This document shows, piece by piece, positions 1 to 8,236 of a DNA stretch of 45,988 bases. A program made the translations under genes and the position numbers. Each line of letters begins with the position of its first letter. Position 1 is the stretch's first letter. The DNA comes from Rubrivivax sp. (GTDB taxonomy: Bacteria; Pseudomonadota; Gammaproteobacteria; Burkholderiales; Burkholderiaceae_C): NCBI GenBank assembly GCA_016790425.1, contig JAEUPF010000128.1:1-45988 (forward strand), in the 5' to 3' direction. The notes beneath the pieces are model-generated. The model was not told where the DNA came from. It did no database searches and saw only the letters and a program-made list of their open reading frames with translations.

Positions 1-177
1 CTCGGCGGTGTCGGCGAAGGTGAACACGCTTACCGCGTCGCGCGCCGGCGAGACGTGGCAGCCCACGCCCTTGGCGATCGAGGGCACGAGGCGCTCGTCG
101 CGACCGGCCAGCGTGATGGACACGCCGCCCTGGATGAAGGAAGCCATCTCGGGCGGCAGTGCGATGGCGGCGTTCAT
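1..177 (-). CDS. Conserved hypothetical protein, N-terminal part
   Basis: This leftward reading frame starts at an ATG at 177 and runs off the left edge, so only the first 59 residues are visible. The fragment contains MASFIQGGVSITLAGRD, followed by a stretch with Val-Pro-Ser and Gly-Cys-His-Val. That resembles small proteins of the pyridoxamine 5'-phosphate oxidase-like (flavin-reductase split-barrel) superfamily that Burkholderiales annotate as hypothetical. I cannot confirm this from so short a piece. It points the same way as srkA, with 76 bases between srkA's stop and this start, so it may be co-transcribed with it. The function is not assigned. Confidence 0.6.
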   Translation of the reverse strand, partial: MNAAIALPPEMASFIQGGVSITLAGRDERLVPSIAKGVGCHVSPARDAVSVFTFADTAE

Positions 178-253
178 CGGGCGGGATCGTAGCCAGCGAC
201 CCTGCGGCCATGCATCGAGCGGGGCGAGGCGGGCGGCCGCCCAGGGGGCGGCA

Positions 254-1303
254 TCACGAGGCCATCGCCTCGAGCTGCTCGCGCAACTGCGCGGTCTGCT
301 GGCTCCAGTAGGCCGGCGTGCCGAAGAACGGGAAGTTGAGCGGGAATGCCGGGTCGGCCCAGCGTTCGGCCAGCCACGCGCTGTGGCGCAGCATGCGCAG
401 GGTGCGCAGCGGCTCGACGAGCGCGCGCTCGCGTTCGTCGAAGGCGCTGAACTGCGTGTAGCCGGCGAGCAGCGTTTCGAACTGGCGCGCCATCGTCGCC
501 GGGTCGCCCGAGACGAGCATCCACAGGTCCTGCACCGCCGGGCCCTGCATCGCGTCGTCGAGGTCGACGATGTGCGGGCCGCTGCCGGGCTCGGTGCGGC
601 GCCACAGCACGTTGCCGATGTGGCAGTCGCCGTGCAGGCGCAGCGTGGCCAGGGGCTGCACCGCGGCGAATGCCGCGGTGAGCGCGACCAGCGCGCGTTC
701 GGCGCTGTCGCGCCACGGCACGAGCTGATCCGGCGGCACGAAGTCGCCGCCCAGCAGCAGCTCGATCGCGCGCCGGCCGTCGCGCGCCGGGTCGAGCCGG
801 TGCCGGTGCTCGAACGGGCAGCGCCGCCCCACCGCGTGCAGCCGGCCGATGAAGCGGCCGATGCGCTCGAGCGCGCCGGGCGCCTCGAGCTCCGGTTCAC
901 GGCCGGCGCAGCGCGCCGCCACGGCGAAGCGGTGAGCGGCCACGTGCGCCAGCGTCGGCGGCTCGCCGGCCAGCGTCACGCCGGCGGGCGCGGCGGGTGC
1001 AGCGCCATCGCGAGGCGACGGGCGCTCATCGCCCGCCGCACCGGCGCTGAGCACCAGCGGTGGCACCACCGGCACCTCGGCCTCGGCCAGTTCGAGCGCG
1101 AAGGCGTGCTCTTCGAGGATCTGCGCGTCGCTCCATCGCCCGGGGCGGTAGAACTTCGCCACCACCGCCGTGCCGTCTTCGAGAAAGACCTGGAAGACGC
1201 GGTTCTCGTACGAGTTGAGCTGCAGGATGCGGCCGTCGCCGCGCAGGCCGACGGCGTCGAGCGCGTCGAGCACCTGCTGCGGCGTGAGTTCTTCGTAGCC
1301 CAC
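254..1303 (-). CDS. srkA: Stress response kinase A (SrkA/YihE-type protein kinase)
   Basis: This is a cytoplasmic Ser/Thr kinase of the YihE/APH-like fold. In E. coli the family protects cells from stress-induced death by antagonising toxin pathways. The N-terminal signature LNSYENRVFQV (residues 29-39), the FYRPGRW segment, the catalytic loop HGDCHIGN (224-231) and the metal-binding DLDD (247-250) are all present. No ATG is available near the conserved N-terminus, so I chose the GTG at 1303, which gives 349 aa against about 328 in E. coli. The extra length is mostly an Ala/Pro-rich insertion at residues 86-120, between the lid and the rest of the N-lobe. The frame stays open further upstream, so a longer form that overlaps the DUF2726 gene cannot be excluded. 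Confidence 0.88.
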   Translation of the reverse strand: MGYEELTPQQVLDALDAVGLRGDGRILQLNSYENRVFQVFLEDGTAVVAKFYRPGRWSDAQILEEHAFALELAEAEVPVVPPLVLSAGAAGDERPSPRDGAAPAAPAGVTLAGEPPTLAHVAAHRFAVAARCAGREPELEAPGALERIGRFIGRLHAVGRRCPFEHRHRLDPARDGRRAIELLLGGDFVPPDQLVPWRDSAERALVALTAAFAAVQPLATLRLHGDCHIGNVLWRRTEPGSGPHIVDLDDAMQGPAVQDLWMLVSGDPATMARQFETLLAGYTQFSAFDERERALVEPLRTLRMLRHSAWLAERWADPAFPLNFPFFGTPAYWSQQTAQLREQLEAMAS

Positions 1304-1389
1304 GCGGCTTCTCGGAGGGGGGCTGGAAGCGGCGGCGATCTCTTGCGGTGGCGCAGGGCGCGCGCTGCTGTGCGCTGCCCGGCGGCCGC

Positions 1390-2187
1390 TCAGTGCCGCG
1401 TCGGCTGCGCTGGGTGGTGGTCGACCACCTTGCCGTCGCGCTCGGGCAGTACGCTCGGCAGGCTGTTGGAGAAGCCGCTGATCACGCTGTCGCGGCCGAA
1501 GGTCGAATCCTTCAGGTAGCCCGAATCGGGCCAGCGGGCGTGACGGGCCAGGCCCTGCGGCCGCGTGTCGCGTTCGAAGCCCGATGGCGGCTTGAGCTTC
1601 AGGCCGTTGCGCAGCACCGCCGCGGCGGGCACCGCGCCGGCCGGCGCACTGGCCGCAACGTGGGCGGCCGCTGCCGTCGACACGGCGACGCCCGGCCACT
1701 GCGCTGCCGCGGCGGGAACCAGCAACTGCAGCTCAGGCACCGAAGGCGTCTGCTCGGCCGCGTAACGAACGTAGCGGATGTGGCAGGCCGCCAGCACCGC
1801 CTGCTTGATCTGCAGCGCCCGCCGCGCGCCGCCGCGCCCGTCTTCGAGGTCGATGGCGGCCAGCACGCGGCCGTTGGCATTGCACACGGCAAAGCTGACG
1901 TGGATGGCGCCGAGCAACTCGAACCAGAAGCGCACCTGCGCCGGATCGGCGGGCTGGCAGAAGCGGATGAGCGGCAGCTTCGCCAGCACCACCTGTTGCG
2001 GCAGCGCCTCGCGCAACTGGCGGTGCACGCGCTTCTCGTGGTCGTTGAAGACCGGCCGCGGTGTAAGCAGCCACTCGCTCGGAAGCGAAGCCTCGCCCTT
2101 GCGCCGGCGCTCCAGCAGCACGTACGCAAGCAGACCCACCGAGCCGGCGGTGACGAGCACGAGGATCCAGGCGAGGGTCTGCGACAT
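1390..2187 (-). CDS. DUF2726 domain membrane-anchored protein
   Basis: A 265-aa protein starting at the ATG at 2187. Residues 5-27 form one hydrophobic segment followed by a positive RRRKG cluster, which suggests a single membrane anchor with a cytoplasmic remainder. Residues 40-175 match the DUF2726 pattern: [15 protein letters not shown], later the [22 protein letters not shown] region, then DLEDGRGG and [16 protein letters not shown]. This resembles a nuclease-like fold also found in topoisomerase-associated proteins. The C-terminal 90 residues are Ala/Pro-rich and poorly conserved in character. It is divergent from rplM and ends 86 bases before the srkA start. The function is unknown; the domain call is fairly safe. 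Confidence 0.8.
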   Translation of the reverse strand: MSQTLAWILVLVTAGSVGLLAYVLLERRRKGEASLPSEWLLTPRPVFNDHEKRVHRQLREALPQQVVLAKLPLIRFCQPADPAQVRFWFELLGAIHVSFAVCNANGRVLAAIDLEDGRGGARRALQIKQAVLAACHIRYVRYAAEQTPSVPELQLLVPAAAAQWPGVAVSTAAAAHVAASAPAGAVPAAAVLRNGLKLKPPSGFERDTRPQGLARHARWPDSGYLKDSTFGRDSVISGFSNSLPSVLPERDGKVVDHHPAQPTRH

Positions 2188-2234
2188 GCGATGCGCCGGA
2201 CGATACCCAAGGAAGGCGGGCGTGGCAGCCCGGG

Positions 2235-2273
2235 TATACTCCCGCGCTTTCCCGTTCACGGCCGGGGTATACC
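2235..2273. promoter_or_regulatory. Putative promoter region of rplM-rpsI and of the DUF2726 gene
   Basis: Two similar elements, GGGTATACTCCCGCGC and GGGGTATACCGCGC, give -10-like hexamers TATACT (2235-2240) and TATACC (2268-2273) on the + strand, each followed by CGCGCTT. Neither has a convincing -35. The core GTATAC is palindromic, so the first could also serve the leftward DUF2726 gene, whose ATG lies about 48 bases away. Use of the first site would leave a leader of about 265 bases before rplM. The rest of the 326-base gap (2188-2513) holds the leader hairpin listed next and nothing else I recognise. Confidence 0.4.
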
Positions 2274-2419
2274 GCGCTTGATGGACGCCGGCGGCGCTGC
2301 GAGTTCGTTCGCAAGCCCGCCCACCCGAAGACCGACAGAGGGCCCGGCCCCCGAAGCCGCCACCAGGCGCGCCGAACGTGGCTGACAAGGAATCCCGACG
2401 GACCCGAGGGTGTGCCACG

Positions 2420-2497
2420 GCGCCCTGAAGCCGCAAGATGTTTCTTGCCGTTCACGTGCCGAGGTTTCGCTTCTCCCCGGGGATGCGGCTTCGGCGC
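2420..2497 (+). promoter_or_regulatory. rplM leader hairpin (candidate r-protein regulatory RNA)
   Basis: GAAGCCGCA at 2427-2435 pairs perfectly with TGCGGCTTC at 2484-2492. After a 2-base bulge, GCGCC (2420-2424) pairs with GGCGC (2493-2497). This gives a 14-bp interrupted stem ending 16 bases before the rplM ATG, with a 48-base apical region. It would occlude or frame the translation start region. L13 operons are autoregulated in several bacteria, so a leader structure is expected, but this exact fold is not one I can assign to a known family. Confidence 0.4.
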
Positions 2498-2513
2498 ACA
2501 ACCTGAGACCCTC

Positions 2514-2942
2514 ATGAAGACCTTCAGCGCCAAGCCGGCCGAAGTGAAGCATGAATGGTTTGTGATTGACGCCACCGACAAGGTGCTCGGACGTGTTGCC
2601 AGCGAAGTGGCACTCCGTTTGCGCGGCAAGCACAAGGCCATCTACACGCCTCACGTCGATACCGGTGACTTCATCGTCGTCGTCAACGCCGGCAAGATCC
2701 GCGTCACCGGGGCCAAGGCCACCGACAAGATGTACTACCGGCACAGCGGCTACCCCGGCGGCATCTACGCCACGTCCTTCAAGGACATGCAGAAGAAGCA
2801 CCCCGGCCGCGCCCTCGAGAAGGCGGTCAAGGGCATGCTGCCCAAGGGCCCCCTGGGCTACGCGATGATCAAGAAGCTGAAGGTGTACGCGGGCGACACG
2901 CACCCGCACACCGCGCAGCAACCCAAGCCGCTGGCGATCTGA
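2514..2942 (+). CDS. rplM: 50S ribosomal protein L13
   Basis: A 142-aa protein, the usual length for bacterial L13. It has the typical opening [20 protein letters not shown], the [18 protein letters not shown] helix and the HSGYPGG turn, and it ends in QQPKPLAI. L13 binds 23S rRNA early in large-subunit assembly. The ATG at 2514 is fixed by family alignment, and only a weak purine stretch (CTGAGACC) precedes it. It is followed by rpsI after 8 bases, the near-universal L13-S9 pair, and the two are certainly co-transcribed. Confidence 0.99.
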   Translation: MKTFSAKPAEVKHEWFVIDATDKVLGRVASEVALRLRGKHKAIYTPHVDTGDFIVVVNAGKIRVTGAKATDKMYYRHSGYPGGIYATSFKDMQKKHPGRALEKAVKGMLPKGPLGYAMIKKLKVYAGDTHPHTAQQPKPLAI

Positions 2943-2950
2943 GGTACGCG

Positions 2951-3343
2951 ATGATCGGAACCTGGAACTACGGCACCGGCCGTCGCAAGTCGAGCGTCGC
3001 TCGCGTCTTCATCAAGAAGGGCGACGGCAAGATCGTCGTCAACGGCAAGCCCATCGACGCCTACTTCGGGCGCCAGACGTCGATCATGATCGTCCGCCAG
3101 CCGTTGCTGCTCACCGGCAACGAGGCGGGCTTCGACATCAAGGTCAACGTGCATGGCGGCGGCGAGAGCGGCCAAGCCGGCGCGGTGCGCCTGGGCATCA
3201 CGCGCGCCCTCATCGACTACGACGCGGCGCTCAAGCCCGACCTCTCGCGGGCCGGCTTCGTGACGCGCGACGCGCGCGAGGTCGAGCGCAAGAAGGTCGG
3301 CCTGCATGGCGCGCGCCGCCGCAAGCAGTTCAGCAAGCGGTAA
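2951..3343 (+). CDS. rpsI: 30S ribosomal protein S9
   Basis: A 130-aa protein of normal S9 length. It opens with a family start followed by [14 protein letters not shown] and has the conserved [19 protein letters not shown] segment. The very basic C-terminal tail ends in KQFSKR, the part that reaches the P-site tRNA in the ribosome. The rplM stop codon region (TGAGG) supplies the Shine-Dalgarno sequence for this ATG, so translation is probably coupled to rplM. Confidence 0.99.
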   Translation: MIGTWNYGTGRRKSSVARVFIKKGDGKIVVNGKPIDAYFGRQTSIMIVRQPLLLTGNEAGFDIKVNVHGGGESGQAGAVRLGITRALIDYDAALKPDLSRAGFVTRDAREVERKKVGLHGARRRKQFSKR

Positions 3344-3437
3344 CGTCACCGGTCACGGCTCGTTCTATACAGGCGGGTCGTCGTCCACCGGTGCCGGCGG
3401 GCGGGGCTCAGGCTCCGCCGCGCTGCGCAAGTCCCCG

Positions 3438-4145
3438 ATGCGCTGGAAGCTGCTCCGCCGCCGCCTGTCGATCAGCGCCCCGCGCGTCATGGTGCGCAGC
3501 CACCTGCCGTGGCCGCTGCGCTGGGCGGCCGCGGCGGTGGTGCTGGGCTTCTCGGCGGCCATCGCGCTGTGGGCCTTCGAGTTCGGCCGCGAGATCGCCG
3601 GCCTCGATACCGGGGCGCGGCAGGAACTGGCGCGCCTGCGCACGGAGATCGCCCGCCTGGCCAGCGAGAACGAGAAGGCGATGTCGCTGTCGAACACCGC
3701 CGAAAGCCTGCTGCGAACCGAGCGTGCGGCGCAGGAGCGCCTGGCGCAGCAGGTACGCCAGCTCGAGGACGAGCGCACGCGCCTGCGCCAGGACCTGGGC
3801 TTCTTCGAGCGCCTGATGCCCGCCGAAGGCGAGGGCCTTCAGGTGCGCGGCCTGATGGCCGAGCCGGGGACCGCCGGGCAGCTGCGGTTCCAGATGCTGG
3901 TGATGCAGCTCGGCCGCAACGTGCCCGAATTCAACGGGCGCTACGACTTGTTGCTGAGCGGTCAGAACGACGGCAAGCCCTGGACGCTAGGATTGCCCGG
4001 CGGCGCCAGGCCGCTGACGCTGAAGCAGTACGCCCGCGTCGAGGGGCTCGTCGAGCACCCGCCGGGGGCGGTGATCAAGTCGGTGCAGGTGCGCGTCATC
4101 GACGCCAAGGGCGCCGTGCGCGCGACGCAGACGTTGAAGCTGTAG
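3438..4145 (+). CDS. DUF6776 family membrane-anchored coiled-coil protein
   Basis: The start is the ATG at 3438 (MRWKLLRRRLS), giving 235 aa; the frame is open further upstream but that part looks non-coding. A positively charged N-terminus precedes one membrane helix at about residues 26-47. A strong heptad-rich coiled coil follows at about 55-115 (repeated Glu/Arg/Leu/Gln). The C-terminal domain of about 115 residues carries LRFQMLVMQLGRN and ends in a beta-rich segment. This is a bitopic protein with a probably periplasmic coiled coil. I recognise the family as conserved beside bactofilin and erpA in Burkholderiales but know no function for it. The neighbouring bactofilin suggests a cell-envelope or cell-shape role, which is inference. 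Confidence 0.8.
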   Translation: MRWKLLRRRLSISAPRVMVRSHLPWPLRWAAAAVVLGFSAAIALWAFEFGREIAGLDTGARQELARLRTEIARLASENEKAMSLSNTAESLLRTERAAQERLAQQVRQLEDERTRLRQDLGFFERLMPAEGEGLQVRGLMAEPGTAGQLRFQMLVMQLGRNVPEFNGRYDLLLSGQNDGKPWTLGLPGGARPLTLKQYARVEGLVEHPPGAVIKSVQVRVIDAKGAVRATQTLKL

Positions 4146-4206
4146 CCCGAAGCCGGACGGCCGCCAGCGCATGCACGGGAAGCGGGTACAGCCAGGAGAA
4201 ATCGCG

Positions 4207-4608
4207 ATGATCGGAATCGGAAAGAAGAAGCCGCCGCCCATCCGCAGCCTGATCGGCGAAGGCATGACGGTGAAAGGCACCGTGCATTTCAATGAAGGCC
4301 TGCGCATCGACGGCCGCGTCGAGGGCGATGTCATCGCCGCCGGCGAGGCCCACTCGATCCTCGTCATCAGCGAGAAAGCCCGCGTCATCGGCAAGGTGAT
4401 GGCCGCGCACGTCATCGTCAACGGTGAAGTCGAAGGGCCGATCGTCTGCCCCGAGATGCTGGAATTGCAGCCGAAGGCGCGCGTCACGGGCGACATCCGC
4501 TACGATGTGCTGGAGATGCACCCCGGGGCGCTCGTCGATGGCGAGTTGCGCAGCTTGAAAAGCGCCGAGAAGCCCCAACTGAAACTCGCAGCGTCCAACG
4601 ACGCCTGA
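4207..4608 (+). CDS. Bactofilin family cytoskeletal protein
   Basis: A 133-aa protein with the DUF583/bactofilin core. It has the opening SLIGEGMTVKGTVHFNEGLRIDG in two parts around residues 15-37, and then repeated short beta strands with Gly/Val/Ile spacing (GRVEGDV, GKVMAAHVIVNG, GDIRYDVLEM) that form the right-handed beta helix. Bactofilins polymerise without nucleotide and scaffold cell-wall enzymes or stalk and polar structures. The ATG at 4207 is preceded by a good Shine-Dalgarno (CAGGAGAAA). It lies 61 bases after the DUF6776 gene and 45 before erpA on the same strand. Confidence 0.93.
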   Translation: MIGIGKKKPPPIRSLIGEGMTVKGTVHFNEGLRIDGRVEGDVIAAGEAHSILVISEKARVIGKVMAAHVIVNGEVEGPIVCPEMLELQPKARVTGDIRYDVLEMHPGALVDGELRSLKSAEKPQLKLAASNDA

Positions 4609-4653
4609 CGCCCCGACGCCCCACGCCCGAAACGCCCGCCCACCGGAGACCCC

Positions 4654-5013
4654 ATGAACGCCGTTGCCGAAACCCTCGAAATGCCCGCGCCGCTGGTCTT
4701 CACCGACAGCGCCGCTGCCAAGGTGGCCGACCTGGTGGCCGAGGAAGGCAACCCCGACCTGAAGCTGCGCGTCTTCGTGCAGGGCGGTGGCTGCTCCGGC
4801 TTCCAGTACGGCTTCACGTTCGACGAGATCGTCAACGACGACGACACGCAGATGCAGAAGAACGGCGTGACGCTGCTGATCGACGCGATGAGCCTGCAGT
4901 ACCTCGTGGGCGCCGAGATCGACTACAAGGACGACCTGCAAGGCGCGCAGTTCGTGATCAAGAATCCGAACGCCAACACCACCTGCGGCTGCGGCTCGTC
5001 GTTCTCGGCCTGA
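4654..5013 (+). CDS. erpA: Iron-sulfur cluster insertion protein ErpA
   Basis: A 119-aa A-type Fe-S carrier. The three conserved cluster ligands are visible as Cys47 in [11 protein letters not shown] and Cys111/Cys113 in the C-terminal CGCGSSFSA. The N-terminal extension and the [10 protein letters not shown] loop favour ErpA over IscA. ErpA delivers [4Fe-4S] clusters to apo-enzymes, including isoprenoid biosynthesis enzymes, and is often essential. It is the last gene of the rightward rplM-to-erpA group; a strong hairpin lies 37 bases downstream. Confidence 0.96.
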   Translation: MNAVAETLEMPAPLVFTDSAAAKVADLVAEEGNPDLKLRVFVQGGGCSGFQYGFTFDEIVNDDDTQMQKNGVTLLIDAMSLQYLVGAEIDYKDDLQGAQFVIKNPNANTTCGCGSSFSA

Positions 5014-5050
5014 GCCAAAGGCAACCCGCTTCCCCGGTTCCCTGCCACCC

Positions 5051-5080
5051 GACGGCGCCCGCGCGGCGCCGTCGTCGTTT
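5051..5080. terminator. Intrinsic terminator between erpA and anmK
   Basis: GACGGCGCC at 5051-5059 and GGCGCCGTC at 5065-5073 form a perfect 9-bp stem with a 5-base loop. GTCGTTT follows on the + strand. It sits in the gap between two convergent genes, so it most likely ends erpA transcription. The T-tract is short, so efficiency is uncertain. Confidence 0.6.
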
Positions 5081-5108
5081 CCGGCGCCCCCGCGCGCCTT
5101 CGGTGCTC

Positions 5109-6317
5109 TCAGCGCGGGTACAGCGCGCCCAGCACGCGCGGCCCGGCCGCCCCGGTGACTTCAGCCAGACTGCCGCCGCGCCGCGCGCAGAAGGCGCGCG
5201 CCAGCCAGGCGAAGGCCAGCGCCTCGACGTGGTCGGGCTCGATGCCCGCCGTGGCCGTGCTGGCCACGCTGACCGGCTGCGCCAGCGCCACACCGGCCCG
5301 CGCGGCCAGCCGGGCGAGCAGGTGGCCGTTGAAGGCGCCGCCGCCGCAGACCAGCAGCGTGCGGGTGCCAGGGGCGTGCCGCGCCAGCGCGTCGCAGGCG
5401 GCGGCGGCAGTCAACTCGGCCAGCGTGGCCATCACGTCCTCGGCACCGATATCACCCTCGGGTGCCTCGCCGGTGCCGAGTTCCGTCTGCACGGCAGCCA
5501 GGCGTGCGTCGAGCCATTGGCGGCCGAAGAGATCGCGCCCGGTGCTCTTCGGCGGCTTGCGCGCGAAGAACGGGTCGCCGAGGCAATGCTGCAGCAGTCC
5601 CTGATGCACCCGGCCGGCGGCGGCCAGGCGCCCGCCCTCGTCGAAGGGCCGGCCGGTGCAGTGTTCGCACCAGAAGTCCATCAGCACGTTGCCCGGCCCG
5701 CAATCGAAGCCGCGCACCGGCGCTGCCGCGCTGCCGGCCGCCGGCAGCAGCGTGAGGTTCGCGATGCCGCCGATGTTCAGCACCGCGACGTCGCTGGTGC
5801 CGTCGCGAAAGACCTCGGCGTGGAACGCCGGGACCAGCGGCGCGCCCTGTCCGCCGGCAGCCACGTCGCGCGAGCGGAAGTCGCACACCACGTCGATGCC
5901 GGCAAGCTCGGCCAGCAGCGCGCCGTTGAGAAGCTGGGTCGTGTAGCCGGTGCCGTCGAACTCGCGCGGCCGGTGGCGCACCGTCTGCCCGTGCGCACCC
6001 AGGGCCTGCACGGCGGGCGCTGCCACGCCGGCTGCGTCGAGCAGCGCCTGCGTCGCCTGCGCGTACAGCCGCGCCAGCGCGTTGGCCGCGAGCTCGGCGC
6101 GGTGCAGCTCGCCCTCGCCGCCGGCGCTGTTCAGCGCCAGCAGCTCTTCGCGCAGGCGCGGCGGCATCGGCCGGTGCACGAAGGCACGTTCGACCGGGCG
6201 AGCGGGGCGGCTGCCGCTGCCGCTGCCGCCGCCTTCCCCTTCCTCGGGCCATTGCGCCAGCACGGCGTCGACGCCGTCCAGCGACGTGCCCGACATCAGG
6301 CCGGCGAAGAGCGCCAT
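5109..6317 (-). CDS. anmK: Anhydro-N-acetylmuramic acid kinase
   Basis: A 402-aa protein. It opens with MALFAGLMSGTSLDGVDAV, the ATP-binding signature of the family. Later it has LGAHGQTVRHRP, the LNIGGIANLTLLP and FDCGPGNVLMDFW motifs, and GGGAFNGHLLARL near the C-terminus, all diagnostic for AnmK. The enzyme phosphorylates and opens anhydroMurNAc released during peptidoglycan recycling, giving MurNAc-6-P. Its start overlaps the end of the upstream M23 peptidase gene by 22 bases. A peptidoglycan hydrolase and a recycling kinase are therefore translated from one message, a functionally sensible pair. Confidence 0.97.
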   Translation of the reverse strand: MALFAGLMSGTSLDGVDAVLAQWPEEGEGGGSGSGSRPARPVERAFVHRPMPPRLREELLALNSAGGEGELHRAELAANALARLYAQATQALLDAAGVAAPAVQALGAHGQTVRHRPREFDGTGYTTQLLNGALLAELAGIDVVCDFRSRDVAAGGQGAPLVPAFHAEVFRDGTSDVAVLNIGGIANLTLLPAAGSAAAPVRGFDCGPGNVLMDFWCEHCTGRPFDEGGRLAAAGRVHQGLLQHCLGDPFFARKPPKSTGRDLFGRQWLDARLAAVQTELGTGEAPEGDIGAEDVMATLAELTAAAACDALARHAPGTRTLLVCGGGAFNGHLLARLAARAGVALAQPVSVASTATAGIEPDHVEALAFAWLARAFCARRGGSLAEVTGAAGPRVLGALYPR

Positions 6318-7897
6318 CGCATCGTGCCGGCCGGCTTCTCGGCCACCTTCGCCGGCGCCGGCGCCGGCGCGGCCCGCTTCGGCACGCCCCCGTCGACGCG
6401 CGCCACGGTCGCGCCGGTGGCGGGGCTGCCGGCGATGTCCGGCGCCAGCGAAGACGCCAGCGCCAGCTGAGCCAGGGCCCGCCGGCGCTGCTCGGCGAAG
6501 CGCGCCAGCGCCGGTGACGACAGCGGCCGGACCTCGGCGTTGCGGGCGTCGGCCGCGATGGCCAGCGGGTCCTGGTGAGAGCCGTGGACGCGGAACTCGA
6601 AGTGCAGGTGCGGCCCCGTCGCCCAACCGGTGGCGCCGACGGCGCCGATCGTCTGCCCCTGCGCCACGCGCTCGCCCGGCTTCACGTCGATGCGGGCGAG
6701 GTGCGCGTACAGCGTGACGCGGTCCTTGCCGTGCGCCAGCGTCACCGTCTGCCCGTAGCCGCCGGAGTCGCCGGCGGTCTCGACGACGCCGTCGCCCACG
6801 GCGCGCACCGGCGTGCCTTCCGGCGCCACGTGGTCCACGCCGAGGTGTGCGCGCCACAGCCGGTTGATCGGGTCGCGCCGCATCGCGAAGCCCGAGGAGA
6901 CGCGCGAGAACGCCAGCGGGCTGGCGAGGAAGGCACGGCGGCGGCTGGTGCCATCGGGCCCGACATAACTGCCGCGCGTGCCGGTGGCGTCGGCCGGGTC
7001 GGCGAACCACAGCGCCCGATGCACGCGAGCGCCGTTGACGAACTCGGCGGCCAGCACGCGCCCGGCGCCGTCGTTCCACGGCACCGGTTCGCCGTCGGCG
7101 CTGAGCATCTCGTAGACGACGACGAAGCGGTCGCCGCGCTTGAGCTGACGGTGGAAGTCCAGGTCGACAGCGAAGATCTCGGCCAGTTGCACCGCCACGG
7201 CGTCAGGCACGTCGGCCGCTTCGGTGGCGGCGAAGAGCGTGCTGCGGATCGTTCCCGCGGCCAGCCGCAACTGCGTGCCGAAGGCCGCTTCCTCGACCAG
7301 CGACTGCCATTGCCCGCCGGTGGCGCGGTTGACGACGAGGCGCGCGAACTGCGTTGCGCGGTGCGCCGGCGACTCGGAAGGAAAGCGCGCGGTGAGTTCG
7401 ATCAGGCGGCCGGCGGCGTCGGTGCGCACGCGAACGAGGCTGCCGGCGCTGCCTTGCAGCACGCGCGCCGCGGCGGCATTGCGCTGCAGGAAGGCGGCCG
7501 CTTCGCGGTCCGTCACGCCCAGGCGGGCCAGCAGCGCTTCGATGCGCTCGCCCTCGCGCACGACGGCTCCGCGCGTGAGCTGCAACTCCTGCGCCGCCAG
7601 CAAGCGCAGCTGCGGCGCCACGGCGCTGCGCAGCGGCACCGGCTGCACGAGCAGGCGTTGCGGCAGCAGCGCCGCGTCCGGGGCCAGCGAGGAAATCACC
7701 GCCAGTGGCGCCACCGCCAGGGCCGACAGGCCGCTCAACGCCAGCGCGGCGATGGCCGCGGTCTTCAGCGCCCGATCGTGGCGCCCGGCCCAGCCGCTCA
7801 ACCGGCTGCTGCAGGCCGAGCAGGCCGCCACCGGAACCGGGCACCGTCGGGCCGGCAGCGGCAGGGGATTCGGCGTGGAGGAGGGCGACGGGGTCAT
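6296..7897 (-). CDS. M23 family metallopeptidase (DD-endopeptidase type)
   Basis: A 533-aa protein starting at the ATG at 7897. It has a basic cytoplasmic N-terminus of about 43 residues, one membrane helix (44-66), then a linker with LysM/OapA-like features (about 100-165). A central domain of about 100 residues (HRQLKRGDRFVVVYE) follows, then an M23 peptidase domain at 330-445. The zinc site is intact: H351 and D355 in HLGVD, H399 in YAHL, and H430/H432 in HLHFEF. This architecture matches MepM/YebA-type endopeptidases that cut peptidoglycan cross-links during growth. The Ala-rich tail of about 80 residues is unusual for the family. It is divergent from tyrS and overlaps anmK. Confidence 0.93.
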   Translation of the reverse strand: MTPSPSSTPNPLPLPARRCPVPVAACSACSSRLSGWAGRHDRALKTAAIAALALSGLSALAVAPLAVISSLAPDAALLPQRLLVQPVPLRSAVAPQLRLLAAQELQLTRGAVVREGERIEALLARLGVTDREAAAFLQRNAAAARVLQGSAGSLVRVRTDAAGRLIELTARFPSESPAHRATQFARLVVNRATGGQWQSLVEEAAFGTQLRLAAGTIRSTLFAATEAADVPDAVAVQLAEIFAVDLDFHRQLKRGDRFVVVYEMLSADGEPVPWNDGAGRVLAAEFVNGARVHRALWFADPADATGTRGSYVGPDGTSRRRAFLASPLAFSRVSSGFAMRRDPINRLWRAHLGVDHVAPEGTPVRAVGDGVVETAGDSGGYGQTVTLAHGKDRVTLYAHLARIDVKPGERVAQGQTIGAVGATGWATGPHLHFEFRVHGSHQDPLAIAADARNAEVRPLSSPALARFAEQRRRALAQLALASSLAPDIAGSPATGATVARVDGGVPKRAAPAPAPAKVAEKPAGTMRWRSSPA

Positions 7898-7993
7898 GGC
7901 GGCGCCCTCGGCACGGGCAAACGCGGCGCCATCATCGGCTCGCGGCACGCGGCGCGCGGTCTCGCTCGCGGCGGATGCGCCCGAGGCGGCGCC

Positions 7994-7999
7994 TAGAAT
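7994..7999 (+). promoter_or_regulatory. Putative -10 element for tyrS
   Basis: TAGAAT (five of six consensus bases) lies within the 339-base divergent gap between the M23 gene and tyrS (7898-8236). No recognisable -35 precedes it. If used, the tyrS message would carry a leader of about 230 bases, rich in GC and able to form several hairpins. I see no conserved RNA element or small gene in the rest of the gap. Confidence 0.4.
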
Positions 8000-8236
8000 C
8001 CGCGCGCTGCGCCGCCACCGTGGCCGGCGTGCCGGCGGGTGCTGCGGCCGATGCGTTGCCTGCCACCCGTGCAGGGCGCGGCGAGTATGCCAGCGGCTCC
8101 CGCGCGCCGCGCCGGCCGGCGTCCCCACCTCGTACGAACGGCTCCACTGCGCGAGGAGGCGCACTGCCCTCGCCGCGCCGGCCTCGCCGCTTCCTGCTGC
8201 ACCGATGCCCTGCTGCCTTCCTTGCCACCCGCCGAC

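Noticed and set aside
5103-6470. A 455-codon + strand frame over anmK
   Set aside because: anmK on the minus strand has all its motifs; this frame has none and no ribosome site.
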